DNA of 64,000 nt, taken from contig NC_030989.1 of NCBI RefSeq assembly GCF_000149955.1, positions 2,985,839 to 3,049,838 of the forward strand. Direction: 5' to 3'. The notes beneath the pieces were generated by a model, which saw only the letters and a program-made list of their open reading frames with translations, was not told where the DNA came from and ran no database searches. The position numbers were made by a program, and so were the translations under genes. Position 1 is the stretch's first letter; the number at the start of each line of letters is the position of its first letter. Shown here piece after piece: positions 56,451 to 64,000 of the stretch. This DNA comes from Fusarium oxysporum f. sp. lycopersici 4287. Its lineage: Eukaryota; Ascomycota; Sordariomycetes; Hypocreales; Nectriaceae.

Positions 56451-57481
56451 ATGTCTTCCCCGCTACGTAAAGTAGCCATAGTCGGCGTAAGTTATCATGG
56501 CCAGCAGCAAAGCCGAATGACAAACAGACATTATTAGGCTTCGGGTCGCATTGGCGCATTCATCTTCAAATCTTTACACCGAAGCAACAAGTTCGATATC
56601 ACCGTCATCAACAGATTCGGCTCCAAGCCAGCTGAGTATCCTGAACCGACCAAAATTGTTCAAGTGCACGATGAGTACCCACCACTCGAGATGGTACAGG
56701 CCTTTCGTGGTCATGATGCTGTGGTACTGGCCTTGGGTTTCGCAGCAGAGGAGCATCTCCCCGAGCTAGCTCGTGCTTCTGTTGAGGCTGGTGTCAAGAG
56801 ATTGATCGCCTCGGGCTATGGCGTTGACACGACCAATGAAGAGGCTGTTAAGATATTTCCTGTTGCAGCTGCGAAAGCGCGTATGGTTGAGCATCTCAAG
56901 TTTCTGGAGCAGCCCAGTTGGTCTTGGACTGAAGTTGCCTGCGGAGCTTTCCTAGATTTGTGAGGTCATTCAACTTTCGGGATGAAGTACTTTTGTTGAC
57001 AACCTCATATAGTTGCATTCAAGTCGACTTTTTCGGTATCAAGCCTGAGGCCAAGACAGCTGAGATCCTGGATGATGGGAATGCCAAGTTTACCGCCACT
57101 ACCCGCGATGGTGTCGGCCAAGCTGTCGTTGGCATTCTCGGTCACCCAGAAGAAACAGCGAATCGCATTGTCTATATCTCGTCGACAGAGCTGTCTCTGA
57201 ATGACGTCCTGGAGGCCGAGCAAAAGCTCGTCGGTAAGGAAGGATGGAAGATCACGAATGTCAAGACCGATGAAGAGATCGCCAAGGCACAGAAGGTCGT
57301 TGCAACAGCCACTGAAATGATGCCAAGAATGATGGCTACCGGAAGACTGGGTCTTGCAGTCAATGTTCAGGACAGATTTGAGGCGAATTTCGAGGGACGG
57401 GGCATCCTCGACAATGACTTGTTGGGAGTACCGCAGGAGAGCATCGAAGAGGTTGTCGCGCGAGTCAGGTACGGGCGCTAG
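56451..57481 (+). CDS. NmrA/isoflavone-reductase-like NAD(P)-binding protein
   Basis: 308 residues from exons 56451-56486, 56538-56959 and 57013-57481; both introns join in phase. The first intron splits the dinucleotide loop (KVAIVG / ASGRIGAFIFKSL). Atypical SDR of the NmrA/PCBER class with no clear catalytic Tyr-Lys pair in the usual place; members are NAD(P)H sensors or reductases of aromatic metabolites. The gene stands 430 bp from the bHLH gene on the same strand. Specific role unknown. Confidence 0.88.
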
Positions 57482-57914
57482 AGATACGTCTGTTGGGAGT
57501 ACAGACACGAAAATGAGTTGGATACTGTCAGTCGTTTCTCTCGATTGTCTATATTTCTAGATAATTACATATTCTGATCCAATGCGCGAGGCATCGTACT
57601 CTCTTCCTTGCGCAGCTTGTGCAACAATGCTCCTCGATGCTAATATGTCAAATCAACCAACAGAAGTGGATAAACTTATCCCACCAGTAACTTCTGACCT
57701 GCGCAGGGCAAGCCTTGGCAAGGATATGATTTGCCAGCGATGTTTTTAGGATGAGGGGAACGCTCACGTGTGGAGAAGCGTCGCATTCAAACTCGACCCA
57801 TATCCGGCACTCAACTTCAGCTGACGTATTCTTAGCCTGATATCTTGAATCTGATTACTTGTCCAGCAGCGGGGAATAAAAGCTCAAGCTGAGTCAAGTT
57901 CAAGTCAGAGACAA
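57482..57914. promoter_or_regulatory. bHLH gene promoter region
   Basis: 433 bp between two plus-strand genes; no gene seen. Confidence 0.4.
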
Positions 57915-58897
57915 ATGCTAGCAGCAGCTCGAGCAGAACTCGCGTCTGGTGATTCAGGCGCCGGGCCAAATGGTGCCTCCACAAAACCGCCCAAGAAGCG
58001 CGTCCGCAATTTCACGGCAGATGACCGGGCTGCACATCGCATCTTTGAGAAGAAGCGCCGGGAGCTGTTTCGAGAGCGGCTTAACGTTAGTCATCTGCTG
58101 TACTTTCTCTCTATACCTCGACTGACGTTTTGCTGTAGGACCTGGCGAAAGAACTACCAGCGCTAGCTGGGAAGAACCCCGCCAGGCTGTCAAAGCACGA
58201 CGTGATTGATGAGAGCATCTCACGTCATCAGTTCGAACGCGCTGCGTGCCTGGATGTGATACAGGCTTATAGGGCGATGGTTCGGGAACGAGATGAGCTG
58301 CTTGCTGAGGTGAATACCTGGCGAGCTACCGCTGCGATGCCTGAACGTCGTTCTACGAGCACCCAGATGAACCTTGATGACCTGGGGAAGTTGGAGACTA
58401 GAATTCGAGGTCAGCAAGCAGAAGGCTTTCGTGCTGATGTCCAAGACTCAGCTCCGCTGGATACGAGCTACACTGTCGTCAACGATCCGACTTCTCAGCC
58501 TTCTTTCTCTCCTCCGACCAATTCTATTCACCCAGCACCAGTACCCCACACAACCTTACTAGGTAACGAAGAAGCCAGTCTAATTCAAAGCTCTTCATTT
58601 GATCCAACTGGACCAATACCTCATTCAGATGAGCTTATCAACCAGACTATGGCTCTGATGGAAACGCAACATTTACCAAACCAAGCTATGATGATGCCAC
58701 TAAAGAATATGAACGAGTCCAGCGTCGATGCAATTGCAGAAACACAACTGGAGAATGGCAGGCCGATCTTTAACATGCACGACTTCCTTGCGGACACTTC
58801 AGGCGATCAGATGTCTCTCACGAGCTGGGGTACCGACTTTCCTCTTTCAGCGATGGATTTTGGGCCAGATACGACACTTCAACAATATTGTTTCTAG
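57915..58897 (+). CDS. bHLH transcription factor
   Basis: 309 residues from exons 57915-58085 and 58139-58897 (53-bp GTTAGT...CTGTAG intron, in phase). The basic region and helix 1 (DDRAAHRIFEKKRRELFRERL) carry the His/Glu/Arg pattern of E-box-binding bHLH proteins. After a loop (PALAGKNPARLSKHDVI) a second helix runs into a short coiled coil (YRAMVRERDELLAEV). The rest is polar and low complexity, as in activation regions. It lies next to a transaldolase and sugar transporter and may control them; this is positional inference. Confidence 0.85.
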
Positions 58898-58952
58898 TAC
58901 TCTTGGGCAAATTGCTTTGGTGGTCAATTTCTCAGCAATGTGAAAGACTTGT

Positions 58953-60253
58953 CTACACTTTAGCCAGCATGGCTTCAACCTTGGCCTTGCTCCGCTCTTC
59001 ACCACCAATAAACAGTGTCAACGCATCTGCCAAGCGAGTCTTGGTCGCTTTATCAGCCTCATTCGCCTTGTCAATCTCAGCACCACCGTTAGTAAGATAG
59101 TCGACATCAGTGCTGGCCAGTTTTCCATCCCAGTCTGGTCCAGCCAAGGGATCGATAGAAAGGAGCTTCTTGAGTCTTTCAGGGAGTGGATTAGCGTTCT
59201 TATACGCGTGAACAGGCTTAGGAAGGCCTTCTCCGGGCTGCTTGGAAGCATCGTAAGGAACCTTTGAGAGTTTCTCGAGGACGGTGTGAGAGATGGTGGC
59301 TGAGTGGCATCCCATCTCACCAGCGGCCATAGCTTCCATAGGCGTGATAAAGCTGGGGACCTGTCAGTTTGGATGCTGGTATCTGTGGTCTATTTCCTAC
59401 CTGGCATTTTTCACAAGGGGTTGTTCCTTTCCGGTTTCTTTGTAAAGCCGTTTGTATGTCTCAAGAATCTGGACGATGCGTGGAGAGTTTGGGTGCTCCA
59501 GCGCAGGGTCAGCAACGTCTGGCCAAAGAGATAGCTCATCATGCGCCCGCGTTTCTGTAGCTCTGTGTTAATTGTTTAACGTTACTGCTTATTCATTTGA
59601 CTTACCGTTGTAGTAGGGGCTGATGTATAGCATGCCAGCCTGGCTGCAAGCGATAGCCTGGGCGAGACTGAAAAGTGCCGTGCCAAGTGTAGGGATGCCC
59701 TCGGCGGAGAGAATCTTTGCGGCGTTCAGAGCAGGCCCAGTAGAAGGGATCTTGATGCAGAACCGCTCTCGCGGGATGCCGGCTCTTGCAAATTCCTTAT
59801 CGTAAAGGCGTGCATGATCAAGAGTTGCTTGCGTGTCGTAAGCCTTGGAAGGAAGTGTTTGCAGAAGAACCCGGCCTTGGATGGAATCGATGTTCTTCTT
59901 GCACATAAGAACAGCCTGTGATCCAGTGAGCAGGTCTCCCTTAACACCGATGAGATGCATCAATTACCATGCGCGTATAGATGGCGAGCCAGCCTTGGCC
60001 TTTGAGCTCCTTAGTAGTTTGCTCGAACAATTCTTTGTTCGAGTCATCACCGAGTTGGATGTCAACCCAGAGTTGGTTGCTGGTCTGATCATGGAACTTG
60101 AATGGCATGGATTTAATCCAGTCTGGAGCCATCCAATCGACATCCACGTTGACTAATCCCATCAGCATTACGTCGTTAAGGCCTTCTTCAGAAGAGAAAC
60201 GTACGCTGCTCTTCGAGCTTGTCAAGCCATGATTGAGTTCCGGTGCTTCCCAT
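58953..60253 (-). CDS. Transaldolase
   Basis: Five-exon gene from ATG 60253. First intron (GTACG...GATTAG) joins LEEQ to LNVDVDWM; others join YTRM to AVLMCKKN, YYN to ETRAHDELSLWPDV, and VKNA to SFITPMEAM. The Schiff-base lysine is in RFCIKIPSTGPALNAAKIL, with QTLPSKAYD and FSLAQAIACSQAGMLYISPYYN as in class I transaldolases. The enzyme transfers dihydroxyacetone units in the pentose phosphate pathway; a second, dispersed transaldolase in fungi often belongs to sugar or metabolite clusters. The C-terminal extension (SIDPLAGPDWDGKL..., ending MLAKV) is longer than in bacterial forms. Convergent with the bHLH gene, 55 bp apart. Confidence 0.9.
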
Positions 60254-60919
60254 TTTGGATAAGGTTTGTAGAATGCTCTGTTTGGTTGATGTAAAAGATG
60301 CTTGTTTATGATGACTTGCTATGATGGTGTAGGATAGAGGGCGGGTAGGGAATACGCTTATAACCTTACTTCCATCGAGTTCTCAATGCTCAAATGGCTC
60401 CAAATTGCCGAGATTGCGACCGTTCTGCGACCTGCCCTGCGTGTACCAAGTCTCTGTGCACTATTCCCCTCCTATGCCCTGCGTGTGCCAATTCGTTCGG
60501 CGTAGCGTTCCCCGCTCATGCCCTGTGTGTTCCATTGCCCTGTGTGTGGCATCAGCATCTTAGTACATGTTCCAAACTCAAATTGGCCAATCGGGTTGTT
60601 GACCCGATTACACCAACTCTTCCTTCGGGGGGAATTGTTCAGTTTGCCGAGATCCGGCACTTCAGGAACATTCTTGTTTGTCTCATCTCACATGATGTTA
60701 AATCCTATGCGGGGTGGAATCATTCAGTCTGGGGTGGAAGTGGCGCCATTCTAAGAAGAGTTTGGAGCGAAAGTTGATACTCTGGGGAACCTAGTTCACC
60801 CCGCAAGTTGATGCTTTGATTGATGATTATAAAAGTGGCCCTCTTGCGCTGATAAACAGACATGTTGTTCAAGGGCTATCAATTGATTACTAGTACTTTT
60901 GCAGATTCCTGAAATCACA
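60254..60919. promoter_or_regulatory. Divergent promoter, transaldolase and sugar transporter
   Basis: About 0.67 kb. Contains an imperfectly repeated TGCCCTGCGTGT-like unit (60430-60545, four loose copies). No gene. Confidence 0.5.
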
Positions 60920-62904
60920 ATGGATCGAAAGTCTGATATTGAAGACCAGGTGAAGCATGATGTTGAGCACATCGACCAACTCACGCCGCAGGACTTTACT
61001 CGGAATGCAAACGCCAAGTATGTTACTCACCAGACAGTAGACAGTTACTGACACCGTCAATCTACAGAATTCGCAACCCTCTTGCGGGCATCTCTCGAGC
61101 CGATCTGCGAACTCAAGTGATTGCCTTCTGTGAAGACTATGACTTCCAGGACAAGATAGACGTCTTCTACCGCGGCGCACTCGCAGCTCAGAACCCGATA
61201 AACTACGAGAACATTGAAGAGCTAAGCGACGATGATAAACGCGTCCTGGAACGGGAAGTCACGCACAAGTGGCATCTCCCTCGTACCCTCTACTATGGCA
61301 TTGCTCTCTGCTCTCTGGGGTCTGCTGTACAGGGCTGGGACAACACTGGCGCTAATGGAGCAAACCTATCTTTCCCCCAAGAATTCGGCATCGAGCATAA
61401 GACCACTCTTATAGGTGTCATCAACTCTGGTCCGACTCTGTTCGGACTTCTCAGCGCTTGGGCAGCCGACCCTATCAACAACCGCATTGGTCGCCGCGGC
61501 GCCATTTTCTTAACTGGTCTTTTCTGCATCTTCCCCGTGCTTGCTCAAGCCTTTACCCAGAACTGGTGGGGACTTTTGATCTGTCGTCTTTTTATGGGTC
61601 TTGGTATGGGTATCAAAATCTCGACCATTCCCGTTTACTCTGCTGAAATTGCCCCTGCATCTATCAGAGGTGGCATCGTCACGAGCTTCCAGCTCTGGGT
61701 CGCTTTTGGCATTTTCGTAGGATTCTGTTCAAACCTTATCTGGTATCGTATCGGAGACCTTGCTTGGCGTTTCCAGCTTGCAGCCGCCTTTGTCCCAGCT
61801 ATCCCGGTGGTAATCTTTGTTTGGTTCTGCCCTGGTAGGTGTTCGCTTTTACTGTACCAATCTCAAAGCTAACTTTATACTAGAGTCCCCTCGTTGGCTC
61901 ATCAAGAAGGGCCGATACCAAGACTCTTTCAAAGTCTTCTGCCGCATTCGTAACACGGAAATGCTAGCGGCCCGGGACTTATACTACGCCCACCGTCAGA
62001 TCCTCGAAGAGAAAGATGCCTTCGGCGGAAAGACCCTCGCGCGTCGAATGTGGGAACTCGTCAGCGTTCCTCGCCTCCGCCGAGCTACAGTTGCATCATC
62101 CTGGATTGTGATATCACAGCAATTCTCTGGAATCAACATCATGGCATTTTACTCTTCTACCATATTTGCTGCTGCCAACTACTCGACTAGGGACTGCCTG
62201 CTTGCTTCTATGGGGTTCGGCCTGGTCATGTTTATCTTTGCCTTTCCTGCTGTTTACATGGTTGACACTTTTGGCCGGCGAAATCTGCTGCTAGTTACTT
62301 TCCCCAACATGGCATGGTGTTTGTTGGCAGCAGGATTCAGCTTTCTTATTGATAAGAACTCGAGTGCTAGAGTACCGCTTATCGCCTTCTTCATATACCT
62401 CTTCACAGCTATGTATGGACCTGGTAAGCTGATCATCCATTCACCAATCTGCCAGAAGCTAACTGTTCAGGCATCGGACCACTGCCTTCTATCTATTTCT
62501 CCGAAGCATTTCCACTGTCGCATCGAGAGATTGGCTCCGCCTTCACCATCTGCGTCAATAACGCGGTTGGCAGTGCTTTGACGTTGACGTTCCCTTCTCT
62601 TCTGGATCGTCTTGGGCCAACTGGGGCATTCAGCTTCTACGCAGGCCTCAATGTTGTAGCGTTTGTAGTGATATTCTTGATCATTCCAGAGACCAAGTTA
62701 GTGACTAACGCTGCGATTCATTATCTCCATAACTGACTAGAATGTTACAGGCAACGTACTCTCGAAGAGTTGGACTACATCTTTGGAGTTCCGACAAGAC
62801 GCCATGTCGCGTATCAGCTTCGACATTGGTTGCCTTGGTTTGTCAACAGGCATATCTTTCTTCAGAAGTCAGCTACGCTTGAGCCATTGTATCAGTTGGA
62901 TTAG
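60920..62904 (+). CDS. MFS sugar transporter
   Basis: Five exons from ATG 60920; introns near 61018-61067, 61835, 62424 and 62698 all rejoin family motifs. About 580 residues, 12 membrane segments. Sugar-porter signatures: NRIGRRGAIF, the ESPRWL motif rebuilt across the second intron, SQQFSGINIMAFYS, DTFGRRNLLL, and PETK rebuilt across the last intron. The long acidic N-terminal cytosolic part (DQLTPQDFTRNANA...NIEELSDDD) matches the group of fungal quinate/myo-inositol-like transporters. Divergent from the transaldolase, so a sugar-use pair is plausible. Confidence 0.9.
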
Positions 62905-63779
62905 AAGCGCAGGCTCAGCGGCCGATTGGTAGCAAAGCACTCGAGGTGATGATAAAGTGGGTACAGTGGCTCTATAATTTGACCTTTCGCTATTTTTATG
63001 TGTTTCCGTCGATGTTTGCATGCTAGGAGTTAAGCCAGCAAGTTCAATACTCACGATAAAACCAGTACGGCTTAAACATTCTTTCTAACGCTAGAATATC
63101 CCATAGTGGTATTTTCAAGCTGGTTCTTTCCCTCATACTACTTATCGTCAAAGATTGATATCACTCGGATGTTTTTCCTCCGTTATCTTCCAGACCTGTC
63201 GCCGAGTGGTTCAGCATGAGTCTAGTGATGTACATAGTCGATTGTAGAAGGGATAAACAAAAGAAAATGGTGGAGTGGACTACAAGGCAAGAAAGCAGAA
63301 CGTTGGAAGATAAGTATCGTTGAATTTTTGGGTCGAAGCTTATATTGTGCAAAATAAATTTGTGCCCTCGTCATGTGTTTTAGCACCCTAAAGCTTAACC
63401 TTGTAGCCGGCAATCAGTAAAGTAGCTCGAGGATGAGAAAGTAAATCGTGCAACAGAGAGGACGAATAATGAGCCCCAAGCAACATTACAAAGACGATGG
63501 GTCCGGGGGTAGAGCTACGGGAGTAAATGGTAGACTCCGTATTGATGAAGCGTCATGAAGATTAAGATTTGCAACATGAGAGGAATCTCCCATAATTTGG
63601 AGGTCAGCGCGCTTGGGCAAGCAAACCCACATGATGAGAAGATGAGTAGGCAGCGAATAGAGTTTGGGGGAGCAAGAATTGAGGATAAGGGAAGGAAGCC
63701 AAAGAGAAATGCGTAATTTATCCTAGTATACAATCCAAACATCAGATCCAACCAACCACAACTTGCTCTCCTTCAATAA
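62905..63779. other. Intergenic
   Basis: About 0.9 kb between convergent 3' ends of the sugar transporter and the terminal gene. No gene seen. Confidence 0.45.
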
Positions 63780-64000
63780 TTACATGACCTTCATTCCCAT
63801 GGCAGTCTTGCTCGCCATACCAGCCAACTCAAAATGCTGCACCATCTTCGCCGACCCAGATCCACCAGAGACATCAAGAACAGTAACAGCAGCCTGAGTA
63901 GTACCATTGCCAGGCGAAAGAGCATAGAGGAAGTTGCCAGAAGCAGCCAGGTCGATCAGACCAGGGTCGCCGTTGCAAGTCAAGTCAAGCTCAGACACGA
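63780..64000 (-). CDS. 3' end of a beta-propeller-like secreted protein (partial)
   Basis: Last 70 or so codons of a minus-strand gene that continues beyond the window. The sequence ELDLTCNGDPGLIDLAASG and FLYALSPGNGTTQAAVTVLD resembles the last blade of lactonase/YVTN-type beta-propellers (6-phosphogluconolactonase-like). No catalytic site can be judged from this fragment. Confidence 0.6.
   Translation of the reverse strand, partial: VSELDLTCNGDPGLIDLAASGNFLYALSPGNGTTQAAVTVLDVSGGSGSAKMVQHFELAGMASKTAMGMKVM

Noticed and set aside
59350..59600. Frameshift in the transaldolase after PYYN
   Set aside because: Using the second acceptor (CTACAG) restores ETRAHDELSLWPDV without any indel.
60430..60545. 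Possible CRISPR-like or zinc-finger-coding repeat (CCTGCGTGT units)
   Set aside because: Copies are few and imperfect, and spacers irregular; no coding frame supports finger repeats.

Overview
The window reads as a filamentous ascomycete chromosome segment, most like a Fusarium or related Sordariomycete. Genes carry short (about 45-90 bp) introns with GTAAGT-like donors and CTAAC/CTGAC branch points. Families are typical of fungal secondary metabolism, two AT-rich blocks look like mutation-degraded repeats, and there is a fungal Helitron. No tRNA, rRNA or CRISPR was recognised. The genus is an inference; the fungal call is firm.

Layout. (1) 1-10.6 kb: Asp/Glu racemase, a 961-residue class V PLP enzyme fused to a domain with a ParB-like motif, a class I aminotransferase ending in a CaaX box, a secreted thioredoxin-reductase-like flavoprotein and a DHA2 exporter. 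This resembles a small amino-acid-derived metabolite cluster without a PKS or NRPS. (2) 11.7-13.4 kb: a secreted GH32 invertase. (3) 14.2-40.3 kb: a PKS-NRPS cluster consisting of a nine-exon megasynthase (KS-AT-DH-MT-KR-ACP-C-A-T-R), a trans-acting enoyl reductase, a DHA2 exporter and a CYP52-like P450. The synthase and its enoyl reductase are divergent and would have shared a promoter of about 1.4 kb. A 6.1-kb Helitron (27782-33883) now sits inside that promoter. (4) 41.5-53.7 kb: a second group with two 2-oxoglutarate dioxygenases, a cystathionine gamma-synthase-like enzyme, a PaaK-like adenylating enzyme, an ATP-grasp-like protein, a metallo-beta-lactamase-fold protein and a LaeA/UMTA-type methyltransferase. 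Four of the seven carry stop codons or one-base indels, so the group looks decayed. (5) 54.4-64 kb: F-box protein, NmrA-like reductase, bHLH regulator, transaldolase and sugar transporter, then the 3' end of a beta-propeller-like gene cut by the window.

How they work together. In region 3 the megasynthase would build a C-methylated reduced chain with the trans-ER, couple it to an amino acid and release it through an intact-looking reductase domain. The P450 would then oxidise the chain and the exporter remove the product. However, the KS region appears to lack one base near 25907, and one splice junction is out of phase by one base, so this allele may be inactive unless these are assembly errors. 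Long uninterrupted reading frames elsewhere (7.6, 4.1, 3.2 and 2.9 kb) argue against a generally poor assembly.
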